Below, one piece after another: positions 56,649-64,000 of a DNA stretch of 64,000 nucleotides. The position numbers and the translations under genes were made by a program. The stretch comes from Aliiglaciecola sp041538045 (GTDB taxonomy: Bacteria; Pseudomonadota; Gammaproteobacteria; Enterobacterales; Alteromonadaceae): assembly GCF_041538045.1 (NCBI RefSeq), contig NZ_JBGOSE010000002.1, positions 62,001 to 126,000 on the forward strand, given 5' to 3'. The notes below the pieces were generated by a model. That model was not told where the DNA came from. It did not search any database and saw only the letters and a program-made list of their open reading frames with translations. The stretch's first letter is position 1, and each line of letters opens with the position of its first letter.

Positions 56649-57782
56649 TTATTTATTTGAATTTAAAACAGCTTTTAAACTATCAATACAGTAATTCACA
56701 TTTTTTAAATTTGAACCATAACCCATTAGACCGATTCTCCACACTTTACCCGCTAAAGAACCGAGTCCAGCGCCGATTTCTAAATTGTAGTCATTTAGTA
56801 AGGTTTGTCTTACCTTAGCATCATCAACGCCGTCAGGGATCCGTACTGTATTTAATTGCGGAAGACGATATTTTTCTTCAACAATAAATTCTAATCCGAG
56901 TGCTTCAAGGCCTTCTTTTAGCTTATTGTGCATTTCTTGATGGCGTTGCCATGCAGCTTCTAACCCTTCTTCTTTTAAAATAACTAGGGATTCGTGCAGC
57001 GCATACAAACTGTTAACAGGTGCGGTATGGTGGTAAGCGCGTTTAGCTCCTTTACCCCAATATCCCATCACCAGTTCCATATCTAAGAACCAACTTTGGA
57101 TAGGTGTTTTTCTTGCCTTAATAGCATCAATTGCTAACTGACTGAAGGAAACAGGCGATAAGCCAGGAACGCAGGATAAACATTTTTGTGTCCCTGAATA
57201 GATAGCATCAATTTGCCAGTCATCGACGCGTAATTCACAGCCGCCTAATGACGTCACAGCATCCACTAAGGTTAAACAGTTGTACTTTTTAGCCAGTTTA
57301 CATAAGGCTTCAGCATCATTTTTAACCCCTGTAGAGGTTTCTGCATGTACAAATGCGACAATCTTAGTGTCTTTATTTTCTTCTAAAGCTTGTTCAAGTT
57401 TTTGAATATCTGTAGGTTTTCCCCACTCATCTTCCACCAACACAGCTGTACCACCGCAACGAATTACATTCTCTTTCATGCGGCCGCCAAAAACACCATT
57501 TTGGCAGACAATGACTTTGTCACCTGGCTCTACTAAGTTAGCAAAGCAGGCTTCCATACCGGCGGAACCTGGTGCTGAAACCGGCATAGTTAATTGATTC
57601 TTGGTTTGAAATGCATATTGCAGGAGAGTTTTAATCTCATCCATTAAATCGATAAACTGTGGATCTAAATGACCAATTGTTGGTCTAGAAAGGGCCGTCA
57701 GTATTTTTGGATCAACATCTGAAGGTCCAGGCCCCATGAGAGTACGAACCGTCGGGATAAATGATGTAGCAGTTGAAGTCAT
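56649..57782 (-). CDS. Alanine-glyoxylate/serine-pyruvate aminotransferase (class V)
   Basis: 377 residues. The start LMGPGPSDVDPKIL and the PLP lysine Lys200 (YSGTQKCLSCVPG) with Asp174-like VDAVTSLGG are typical of the AGT/SPT family. It transfers an amino group from alanine or serine to glyoxylate or pyruvate, making glycine or alanine. Exact substrate is not decided by sequence. Single gene with its own terminator; the long upstream gap also holds a candidate small RNA on the other strand. Confidence 0.92.
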   Translation of the reverse strand: MTSTATSFIPTVRTLMGPGPSDVDPKILTALSRPTIGHLDPQFIDLMDEIKTLLQYAFQTKNQLTMPVSAPGSAGMEACFANLVEPGDKVIVCQNGVFGGRMKENVIRCGGTAVLVEDEWGKPTDIQKLEQALEENKDTKIVAFVHAETSTGVKNDAEALCKLAKKYNCLTLVDAVTSLGGCELRVDDWQIDAIYSGTQKCLSCVPGLSPVSFSQLAIDAIKARKTPIQSWFLDMELVMGYWGKGAKRAYHHTAPVNSLYALHESLVILKEEGLEAAWQRHQEMHNKLKEGLEALGLEFIVEEKYRLPQLNTVRIPDGVDDAKVRQTLLNDYNLEIGAGLGSLAGKVWRIGLMGYGSNLKNVNYCIDSLKAVLNSNK

Positions 57783-58082
57783 AAATTACATTCTCATTAG
57801 GTTAAAACGAATATAGTGTTACAGTTGATTGGCTAAACAACAAGATCAGCATATCCAACATTCACAAAAAGAATGTAATTTTCATTCAGCATTTTTCAAA
57901 TTACTATTCAATTAAGTCAAAAATAATGAATTTGTTGCAATTAAGCGCTGTGGATAACCTGTACACAAGAACTGTATAAGATGTGACGAAATCACTAAGA
58001 TCATTTATATTTTAGTAATATGTAATAACTAGGTGACTGATATTACGTCATTTTTAAATTTAATCTCAAATATGTTTAAATT

Positions 58083-58111
58083 TTGAGCAAAGTTGTTCTA
58101 AACTAAATATT
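58083..58111 (+). promoter_or_regulatory. Promoter-like element for the candidate small RNA
   Basis: TTGAGC (58083-58088), 17 bp, AATATT (58106-58111), with an alternative -10 TAAATA (58104-58109). This places transcription start near 58118. Matches to consensus are partial. Confidence 0.4.
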
Positions 58112-58117
58112 CAAATC

Positions 58118-58228
58118 AATTATTTTGATTTTTGAAGACTTCTCCCTGAAGAAGTTTAGTTAGCGCAAGGCTCTTTACCAGAGCCATTCCCCTAAGCCCG
58201 GCACTAGAAATGGTACCGGGCCTTTTTT
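58118..58228 (+). ncRNA. Candidate small RNA with three hairpins
   Basis: About 110 bases. Stem 1 ACTTCT/AGAAGT (58137-58155 region), single-stranded TTAGTTAGCGCAA, stem 2 GGCTCT-TTACC-AGAGCC (58169-58185), linker ATTCCCCTAA, and terminator stem GCCCGG/CCGGGC with six T residues. Both flanking genes are on the minus strand, so this unit is not the end of a known gene. The C-rich linker before the terminator resembles seed regions of Hfq- or ProQ-dependent sRNAs. No known family was recognised. Confidence 0.5.
58196..58228 (+). terminator. Orphan rho-independent terminator, plus strand
   Basis: GCCCGG (58196-58201) pairs with CCGGGC (58216-58221), followed by CTTTTTT. The minus strand shows TTAGGGG after the stem, so it is one-directional. 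Confidence 0.8.
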
Positions 58229-58244
58229 AAGGAAAGTGACGACA

Positions 58245-58763
58245 TTATTCAGCCAGTAACTCGCTCATATAATGTTTGGCATTTTTTACATAATGGTCAG
58301 CAGAACCTTTTAGCATAGCCTGTTGCTTATCACTCAGGGTTTTTACAACTTTGGCAGGGCTGCCCATAACTACAGAGCCGTCGGGTATCTCCATATTTTC
58401 GGTCACCAAACTGTTTGCGCCAATCAAGCAATAACGCCCTATTTTAGCACCATTTAGCACTACCGCATTAATACCAATTAAACTGTAATCACCTATTTGA
58501 CAGCCGTGCAACATCACCTTATGCCCAACGGTAACCCCTTTACCCAAAACTAGCGGCACTCCATAATCGGTGTGTAATACCGAACCATCTTGGATATTTG
58601 TGTCTGGGCCTACGGTTATATCATCGCAGTCACCGCGAATTACCACGTTAAACCAAACACTGCTATTTTCACCTAAGTTCACCGAGCCAATAACATGGCT
58701 TCCTGGCGCAACAAAGACACTATCAGCCACCACGGCTTTGCGTTCTCCTAATGAATAAATCAC
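58245..58763 (-). CDS. Gamma-carbonic anhydrase family protein (YrdA/PaaY-like)
   Basis: 172 residues, left-handed beta-helix of hexapeptide repeats. The three zinc ligands are His64 (GSVLHTDYG), His81 and His86 (VGHKVMLHGCQIGD). Family members hydrate CO2 or act as thioesterases/acetyltransferases; activity varies. Starts with GTG after AGGAGAG. Last gene of kinase-tesB-gamma-CA, 21 bp after tesB. Confidence 0.9.
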   Translation of the reverse strand: MIYSLGERKAVVADSVFVAPGSHVIGSVNLGENSSVWFNVVIRGDCDDITVGPDTNIQDGSVLHTDYGVPLVLGKGVTVGHKVMLHGCQIGDYSLIGINAVVLNGAKIGRYCLIGANSLVTENMEIPDGSVVMGSPAKVVKTLSDKQQAMLKGSADHYVKNAKHYMSELLAE

Positions 58764-58784
58764 ATCAACTCTCCTATTGTACTG

Positions 58785-59645
58785 TTATTTATCAACTTGT
58801 CGCATCAATCCTTCTTGCATAGTTGACGCTACTAGAACGCCTTGCTGATTGAAAAATTGACCACGAACTAAACCACGCACACCACCAGTAAATGGACTTT
58901 CTGCTACGTACAATAACCATTCATCAAATTTAAACGGATGGTGGAACCACATAGAGTGATCTATGGTAGCCATTCTAAGCTGCTTATTTCTCACCGAAAT
59001 ACCGTGGGGCTGCAAACAGGTACCCAGAAAATGATAGTCTGACGCGTACGCCAGCATGGCGTGGTTTAAATTTAAATTCTCCGCAACCAATTCTTGGGCG
59101 CGCATCCATATATATCGTTTGGGCTCTGATTTAACCGGTTGCAGTGGATCGATAGTTTGCACAGTTCTGCTATCTATCGGTTTGTGATAACTAATGGCTT
59201 CTTGCATTCGTTCTGAAATTTTGTCCAATGTACTTTCAAAAAAAGTTATATCTGATTTAATTTCTTCTGGTGGCGGTACATCTGGCATATCCGCATATTG
59301 ATGCTCTAAGCCTTTTTCAGGTGTTTGGAAAGAAGCCGTTAAGTAGAAAATGTTTCTGCCATTTTGAATGGCCTTTACCCGCCGAGTAGAGAAACTTCTA
59401 CCGTCCCTGACATTTTCCACTTCATAAATTACTGGATGGTTAGCATCACCCGGCAATAAAAAATAGGAGTGAAATGAATGGGAGACTCGACCCTCTGGTA
59501 AGGTATTGTGGGCAGCGGCTAATGCTTGACCCATTACCTGACCGCCAAATAGCGCGCGGAAGCCGAGATCCCAACTTTGCCCCCGGTACAAAGTGTTTTC
59601 AATTTTCTCTAATTGCAATAATGACTTTAATGTCACTTCTGCCAT
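58785..59645 (-). CDS. tesB: Acyl-CoA thioesterase II
   Basis: 286 residues, as in E. coli TesB. Double hot-dog fold; start LEKIENTLYRGQSWD..FRALFGGQVMGQAL, catalytic Asp in YASDYHFLGTC, and end GLVRGQFFNQQGVLVAS with the conserved Gln. It hydrolyses medium- and long-chain acyl-CoA in the cytoplasm. 19 bp after the kinase gene. Confidence 0.95.
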   Translation of the reverse strand: MAEVTLKSLLQLEKIENTLYRGQSWDLGFRALFGGQVMGQALAAAHNTLPEGRVSHSFHSYFLLPGDANHPVIYEVENVRDGRSFSTRRVKAIQNGRNIFYLTASFQTPEKGLEHQYADMPDVPPPEEIKSDITFFESTLDKISERMQEAISYHKPIDSRTVQTIDPLQPVKSEPKRYIWMRAQELVAENLNLNHAMLAYASDYHFLGTCLQPHGISVRNKQLRMATIDHSMWFHHPFKFDEWLLYVAESPFTGGVRGLVRGQFFNQQGVLVASTMQEGLMRQVDK

Positions 59646-59664
59646 GTACTACTCCCCGTTAATT

Positions 59665-61497
59665 TTAGCGCTGTTGTATTTTTAGTTTTTTAGGATAAAA
59701 CTTTTCTGGTAAACCCGAAGCATGTTCGAAATAACGAGTGTCTTTATACGGCAATTTCATAAATCCTGAAATCCCTAAGCCTTTAATTTCTGAAACTAAC
59801 TGAATAATCCGCTTTAATAATGCCCTAAATTCATTTTCCATACTGTGGTCAAGTAAGGTGTAATAACTGTGGATTTTTAAATTAGATGGCAGTGCTTCAA
59901 ATATTATGCACCCCGTATGATGAATACGATTTAACTGATGAATGATCTCCATCATTTTATCAGGTAGAGCTAAAAGTTCATCTGGATCTTCGCCGTCCTC
60001 AAAATAAGAATGGTTGCGACTTTGATCCTCCGTTATCGAAGTATGACTGAGTTCATAAGGAATCTGCATGTTATTCTCAGCTTGATAAGGTAAATTTTCG
60101 TTATCACGTTCAATATGTAAGGTATCGCGTGCGTTAAACATACAGCTTTTAAACACACCCACACGGTGAATTGCTCGCGCTAAGGTAATCACATTATTGA
60201 CTGACACATCAAAAGACCGTTTTAAGGTCGGATCGTATAAATTTAAACTAGAGTCTATATACACCCCTTCAGGTTGCCACCGAACCACTAAACCGCCCAC
60301 AACTGGGTATTTACCTAACCTGCCTACCGCTGATATAAAGGCTTTTTCGGTTTCGCCCATCCCTTGCATGTAATTTTTATAATATCGTTCAAACTGTGCA
60401 TCATTGACGTAATGTAGATCCGAGCTAATATCGCTATTTTCAAGTTTCAAGAAAGAGCGTCTAGAACTATAAACAACAGTATCAATTTCCTTTTTCTTAG
60501 CAAAACTCCAAGTTGGAATAAGCGCAAGGTGTTCATCAATATCCTTATCAGCGAAAACCACGTTTTTCATGAACTTCATATTTTTCATAAAATAGTCGCC
60601 GCCTAATCGGCGTTTTTCCGGCTCGTCACTTAACATTGCGGTTAATACTTCTGATAACTCTTTGGGTAACCCTAGGGAATTGGGCGTAATAATATGTCTT
60701 CCAAAGCGACTTGATTGACCTGACGCCAATGCATAAAGTGTACTCGCTAAGCCCTGCTCATCGAATCTGGGGCTAGATAGCTCTCCGTTTAACTGTTCAT
60801 CGCCAATGAAATAGACGTCGCCAAGACGAGCGTTAGTTTGTTGCAGATCACTGGACATGAGATCCATCACATTGTTTGCGATATATTGGCCTTGATGATC
60901 CATTTGTGCAAACACACTGGAGCCCCAATCAATTAACCCGATTGATTCAGTTTGTGCGTCGAATACGATGTTTGAAGGTTTAATATCACCATGCACTATG
61001 GGTTTGTTGGTGCCCTGCTCTTGATGCTGTCGTAGAAATAATAAGATGTCACAAAGTTGAGCGGCTATTTTGGTTATGAGTCTAGCTGACAACGGCCCTT
61101 TTTGTAGGGAATAGACTTCAAGGTCAACTCCCTTTGCCCTTTCCATAACCAAAATGGCTTGTTTTTTAATGCGTTGAAATTCAATTAAAGAAGGCACATG
61201 AGGATGTTCTACCTGACTTAGCATATAAGCTTCGTCTTCTAACTGTTCCTGAACGTGTTGTGGCAGGTTAATACGGGAGAATTTAAAAACCAATTGGTTC
61301 TGTCGAGGATCACTACCGGCAAATGCAAAACCGAAGGCACCTTTACCTATCAATTCAATATCACTGTAACCAAGCAGCTCTAGTTGCTCTTTACATAACT
61401 TAATCCATTCCTTTAATTTTTGTGCGTCTTTGTGGGACAAAAGATAAACAGATTGTTCGTCTGGAATATAAAAATGTTTGAGATCTGCAACAGTCAT
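59665..61497 (-). CDS. Serine/threonine protein kinase-like protein with unknown C-terminal domain
   Basis: 610 residues. Kinase domain about 45-315: glycine loop GKGAFGFAF, Lys72 in VFKF, Glu89, catalytic loop HGDIKPSN (Asp171, Asn176) and DWG instead of DFG (Asp190). All core catalytic residues are present, so it is probably active; HGD in place of HRD is typical of arginine-less kinases that need no activation-loop phosphorylation. The last ~290 residues are a soluble domain I do not recognise (includes VSNNVITLARAIHRVG and IHHTGCIIFEALPSNLKI). No membrane helix. First gene of an operon with tesB and gamma-CA. Confidence 0.85.
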   Translation of the reverse strand: MTVADLKHFYIPDEQSVYLLSHKDAQKLKEWIKLCKEQLELLGYSDIELIGKGAFGFAFAGSDPRQNQLVFKFSRINLPQHVQEQLEDEAYMLSQVEHPHVPSLIEFQRIKKQAILVMERAKGVDLEVYSLQKGPLSARLITKIAAQLCDILLFLRQHQEQGTNKPIVHGDIKPSNIVFDAQTESIGLIDWGSSVFAQMDHQGQYIANNVMDLMSSDLQQTNARLGDVYFIGDEQLNGELSSPRFDEQGLASTLYALASGQSSRFGRHIITPNSLGLPKELSEVLTAMLSDEPEKRRLGGDYFMKNMKFMKNVVFADKDIDEHLALIPTWSFAKKKEIDTVVYSSRRSFLKLENSDISSDLHYVNDAQFERYYKNYMQGMGETEKAFISAVGRLGKYPVVGGLVVRWQPEGVYIDSSLNLYDPTLKRSFDVSVNNVITLARAIHRVGVFKSCMFNARDTLHIERDNENLPYQAENNMQIPYELSHTSITEDQSRNHSYFEDGEDPDELLALPDKMMEIIHQLNRIHHTGCIIFEALPSNLKIHSYYTLLDHSMENEFRALLKRIIQLVSEIKGLGISGFMKLPYKDTRYFEHASGLPEKFYPKKLKIQQR

Positions 61498-61559
61498 TTC
61501 AGTTGGCCTTGATTCAATAGCCTAGTTTTATAAGCCCATATTATTTAGCTCTTGATCAT

Positions 61560-61580
61560 AAAAAAGGCTATTCAGCCTTT
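61560..61580 (-). terminator. Terminator embedded at the end of rlmJ
   Basis: On the minus strand AAAGGCT-GAAT-AGCCTTT then TTT; the rlmJ stop codon TAG lies inside the hairpin. Confidence 0.75.
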
Positions 61581-62434
61581 TTCAACCACTCGACATACCC
61601 TTTGCCATGGGCTTTGTCCGCACTAATGTGATTCACTAATCCAGGTAGCAATTCATCTAAATCAGTGTCCAATTGCCAAGGCGCGTTGACGATAATTAAC
61701 CCCGAACCATACATACCGGCGTCACCTTCATTTTCAGTAACATGCATAACAACATTCAATACACTTTTACAGTCAAGTTGCGCAATTTCTTGGCACATTT
61801 TTTCGCTTAATCCAGCCTTTTTACCGGCGCGATTGGATAACAGCGGATACCAAATAGCAAAAATGCCAACGGACCACTTTTTAATCCCTTTAGTCAAAGT
61901 CTGCACAACCTGTTCATATTCGCTAGCCACTTCATAGGAAGGATCTATCAGCACTAAGCCTCTTGCTGGAACTGGCGGTAATATGGCCAACAAACCTTCA
62001 TATCCGTCACGATGATGTACAGCAATAGTGGCTGAACTACCAAAGTCAGACAAATTGTCTCGTAAGTTATCAATTTCAGTATTGTGCAACTCCATGCAAA
62101 CCATTTTGTCTTGTTCACGGAGCATATTAGCGGCAATTAACGGCGAACCAGGATATTGATTATTTGCAATAAATTCATTGGTGAGCTGCTGATAGTCTGC
62201 AATATCCTGTTGCTCTGATTGATATTTCTGGATTGCCGTTATACCAGTCTTAAACTCTAGGGTTTTTTGTGCTTCTTCACCAGCTAGTTCATACAAACCC
62301 GCTCCGCTATGGGTATCAATATAGATGGCTGGCTTGGGTTTGTTTTTAAGTTTTTTGATGATCAACATTTGGGTAATATGCTTTAACACATCTGCATGAT
62401 TGCCTGCATGAAAACTGTGGCGATAACTTAACAT
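61568..62434 (-). CDS. rlmJ: 23S rRNA (adenine-2030-N6)-methyltransferase RlmJ
   Basis: 288 residues (E. coli 280). The start LSYRHSFHAGNHADVLKH is the RlmJ signature. SAM-binding DTHSGAGLYEL and the catalytic motif DPSYE (LVLIDPSYEVASEYE) are intact. It methylates A2030 of 23S rRNA. The upstream gap to the E2 gene is 109 bp and carries that gene's terminator. Confidence 0.96.
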   Translation of the reverse strand: MLSYRHSFHAGNHADVLKHITQMLIIKKLKNKPKPAIYIDTHSGAGLYELAGEEAQKTLEFKTGITAIQKYQSEQQDIADYQQLTNEFIANNQYPGSPLIAANMLREQDKMVCMELHNTEIDNLRDNLSDFGSSATIAVHHRDGYEGLLAILPPVPARGLVLIDPSYEVASEYEQVVQTLTKGIKKWSVGIFAIWYPLLSNRAGKKAGLSEKMCQEIAQLDCKSVLNVVMHVTENEGDAGMYGSGLIIVNAPWQLDTDLDELLPGLVNHISADKAHGKGYVEWLKKAE

Positions 62435-62504
62435 TTCAATAGTTACTTTTATAACTGGACATCAGCTAATGATACTTAAATAAGGCAATGCCACCAAGGT
62501 TTAA

Positions 62505-62535
62505 TCAAAAACTGCCATATAAAACTATATGGCAG
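62505..62535 (-). terminator. Terminator of the E2 gene
   Basis: On the minus strand CTGCCATATA and TATATGGCAG are a perfect 10-bp stem around GTTT, followed by TTTTTGATT. Confidence 0.85.
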
Positions 62536-62543
62536 CACATACC

Positions 62544-64000
62544 TTAACTTAACTCAGTTAGCATACTGATGGGGTTTTCCAGATAGGATTTCCACAAGTT
62601 ACTAAATTTCAGCATAGTGGCACCATCAATGATGCGGTGATCCCCAGACCAACTGATATGCATGATATTGACCGGAACGACATTGTCATTTTGATCAAAT
62701 CGTGGAAGTCGCTGAATTTTACCTAGAGCGACAATGGCACTTTCAGGTTTATTGATCACCGGCGTTGCTGTGGTACCGCCAATCACGCCAACATTGGATA
62801 TACTAATAGTACCGCCCTTTAAGTCCTGATTAGACAGTTTCCCCTGTCTGGCTAACCCTACTAAACGTTCCACTTCTTGAGCAATCTCAAACAAGGAAAG
62901 GTTTTCTACACCTTTTATATTGGGCACCAACAAACCTACCTTTGAATCAACTGCAATGCCAATATTATGGGTTTTGATATAGGTTATTTCAGTACACTCA
63001 GGGTTCACCTGGCTATTAATGATTGGGTACTGTTTTAAAGCCAAAGACAGAGATTTAATGAAAAATGGCATCAAACTTAATTTAGTGCCCTTATCTTCAA
63101 ACTCCTGTTTAAGATCCCGGCGCACATCCATTAACTTATCCATTTCTATTTCATCACTGACACTAAAATGGGGAATACTGAAAACAGAATCCGTCATTTG
63201 TTTGGCCATAATGGCTTTAATTCCACGAATAGGTTCAACTGTATTATGGTTATCTAGATCTTTACTTTGTGTTCTAGGATTTTCATTGAGGTTATGATTT
63301 GTCGCTACCTGATTGGCAGAGTCAGTTTGCTGAGATTTATCTAAGTGAGCGGCAATATCTTGTTTTAACACGCGCCCTTTTTTACCGCTTCCTAATACGC
63401 AAGTAATATCTAAATTATTTTCTCTGGCTAGGCGACGGACAGCTGGGCTGGCTAGTGCCTTTTTGTTAATTGATTTTTGCTCAGGCGAGCGCTGTTGGCT
63501 TACTTGAGGTTGATGGCTCACCTCTTCGGCAGTTTTCTGTTGTCCTGACTTCGGGCCTGCTTCTTCAGAGGTGATCAGTGAATACAAAGGGCTATGGACT
63601 TTAGCCACTTCCCCTTGATGATAATAAAGTTGACTTATTACCCCAGTGTATTTGGCTGGGATTTCAACCAATGCTTTGTCTGTCATCACTTCGACCACGG
63701 CTTGATCTTCAGTCACTTTTTCACCTTCTTCAACCAGCCATTTAACGATTTCACATTCGACTATGCCTTCACCAATATCTGGCAAAATAAAATCCAAAGC
63801 TTCACTGGAAGCGGCATCATCGGCTGATGGCGTTTGACTCAGTTTGGTCTCTTCTTCCTCAAGAATAGGCTCACTGGTCTTTGATTTGTCAGAAGGTGCA
63901 TCCTCAGAAGTTCCATGGGCTTTTGGCTGATCGTCAAGATTGCCATCTAATGCAAATAAAGGTTCATGGACTTTTGCCACTTCACCTGCTTTGTAATATA
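62544..64000 (-). CDS. bkdB: Branched-chain 2-oxoacid dehydrogenase E2 (dihydrolipoyl acyltransferase), N-terminus outside the window
   Basis: The frame is open to the window edge, so the start lies beyond 64000. Visible, in order: the end of a first lipoyl domain (YYKAGEVAKVHEPLFAL), an acidic linker, a full second lipoyl domain with lipoyl-lysine motif VMTDKALVEIP, the E3/E1-binding domain (ASPAVRRLARENNLDI) and the catalytic acyltransferase domain ending with the His-Asp motif DHRIIDG. ECEIVKWLVEEGEKV and MTDKA rather than ETDKA point to the branched-chain complex, which degrades Val/Leu/Ile-derived oxoacids to acyl-CoA. E1 genes would be expected upstream. Confidence 0.85.
   Translation of the reverse strand, partial: YYKAGEVAKVHEPLFALDGNLDDQPKAHGTSEDAPSDKSKTSEPILEEEETKLSQTPSADDAASSEALDFILPDIGEGIVECEIVKWLVEEGEKVTEDQAVVEVMTDKALVEIPAKYTGVISQLYYHQGEVAKVHSPLYSLITSEEAGPKSGQQKTAEEVSHQPQVSQQRSPEQKSINKKALASPAVRRLARENNLDITCVLGSGKKGRVLKQDIAAHLDKSQQTDSANQVATNHNLNENPRTQSKDLDNHNTVEPIRGIKAIMAKQMTDSVFSIPHFSVSDEIEMDKLMDVRRDLKQEFEDKGTKLSLMPFFIKSLSLALKQYPIINSQVNPECTEITYIKTHNIGIAVDSKVGLLVPNIKGVENLSLFEIAQEVERLVGLARQGKLSNQDLKGGTISISNVGVIGGTTATPVINKPESAIVALGKIQRLPRFDQNDNVVPVNIMHISWSGDHRIIDGATMLKFSNLWKSYLENPISMLTELS

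Larger units (their letters stand above)
57783..58244. other. 462-bp gap with candidate small RNA
   Basis: It holds the aminotransferase promoter (minus strand), one perfect DnaA-box sequence TGTGGATAA at 57949-57957, AT-rich DNA, and from about 58083 a promoter-like element and a three-stem plus-strand unit ending in a terminator. No coding frame is seen. Confidence 0.7.

Noticed and set aside
57949..57957. Perfect DnaA-box sequence TGTGGATAA
   Set aside because: One box alone, with no cluster, AT-rich unwinding repeats or origin-linked genes (mnmG, dnaA, gyrB); not evidence for an origin.
57995..58015. TGTGACGAAATCACT considered as a CRP site
   Set aside because: The spacer is five bases, not six, and the second half is imperfect.
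1..64000. Prophage, integron, CRISPR or defence island
   Set aside because: No integrase, transposase gene, phage structural gene, repeat-spacer array or restriction/defence gene was seen; the gene content is core and syntenic with known gammaproteobacterial loci.

Overview
The window is a stretch of gammaproteobacterial chromosome, most likely from the order Alteromonadales (a Glaciecola/Paraglaciecola/Aliiglaciecola-like marine heterotroph). This rests on low G+C (about 40% by eye), the order pyrD-zapC-rlmL-glutaredoxin-uup, the msrC-proQ-prc block, a 180-kDa-class NAD-glutamate dehydrogenase, rmf next to fabA, cbpA-cbpM, and several Na+-coupled transporters (NhaC, NSS, Na/Pi). I see no tRNA, rRNA, prophage, integrase, transposase gene or CRISPR array. 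Nearly all the DNA is ordinary core genome with tight minus-strand operons.

Layout. 0-7.4 kb is an ion-homeostasis block: the end of an NhaP2-type K+/H+ antiporter, a KefC-like antiporter overlapping a tandem universal-stress protein, and a convergent P2-type cation ATPase with a Fur-like box upstream. 7.5-11.3 kb holds a small membrane protein and the ydbH-ynbE-ydbL operon, an AsmA-like intermembrane bridge; the 59-residue lipoprotein YnbE overlaps ydbH by four bases. 11.3-19 kb carries a saccharopine-dehydrogenase-like reductase, about 1 kb without a gene, CsbD, a Na/Pi cotransporter, glycerol dehydrogenase with a perfect FNR-type box, and cbpA-cbpM. 19-26.4 kb has a REP-like palindrome, acnA, an orphan solute-binding protein, a small ribbon-helix-helix-like protein, fabA with a FabR-type operator, rmf, and a DUF3466 protein with a GlyGly-CTERM-like tail.

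26.4-37.4 kb runs uup, glutaredoxin, rlmL, zapC, pyrD and NAD-glutamate dehydrogenase. 37.6-44.5 kb is a four-gene minus-strand operon (DUF1302 barrel-like protein, DUF1329 LolA/LolB-like protein, YCF48-like propeller, MMPL-type RND permease). It looks like a trans-envelope lipid or hydrophobic-compound transport system and is the best candidate here for an under-described system. 44.6-50.3 kb holds NSS transporter, NhaC, pepN and DUF2835. 50.6-56.5 kb holds prc, proQ, a very acidic 100-residue protein, msrC, a SIMPL protein, a lipoprotein and an SpmA/SpmB-like membrane protein. 56.6-64 kb holds a class V aminotransferase, an operon of Ser/Thr-type kinase, tesB and gamma-carbonic anhydrase, then rlmJ and the 3' end of a branched-chain 2-oxoacid dehydrogenase E2 gene.

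Two plus-strand intrinsic terminators lie in gaps where no plus-strand gene precedes them (11535-11572 and 58196-58228). They are the best sequence evidence for unannotated small RNAs. All functional calls come from reading protein motifs and gene order; no database search was run.
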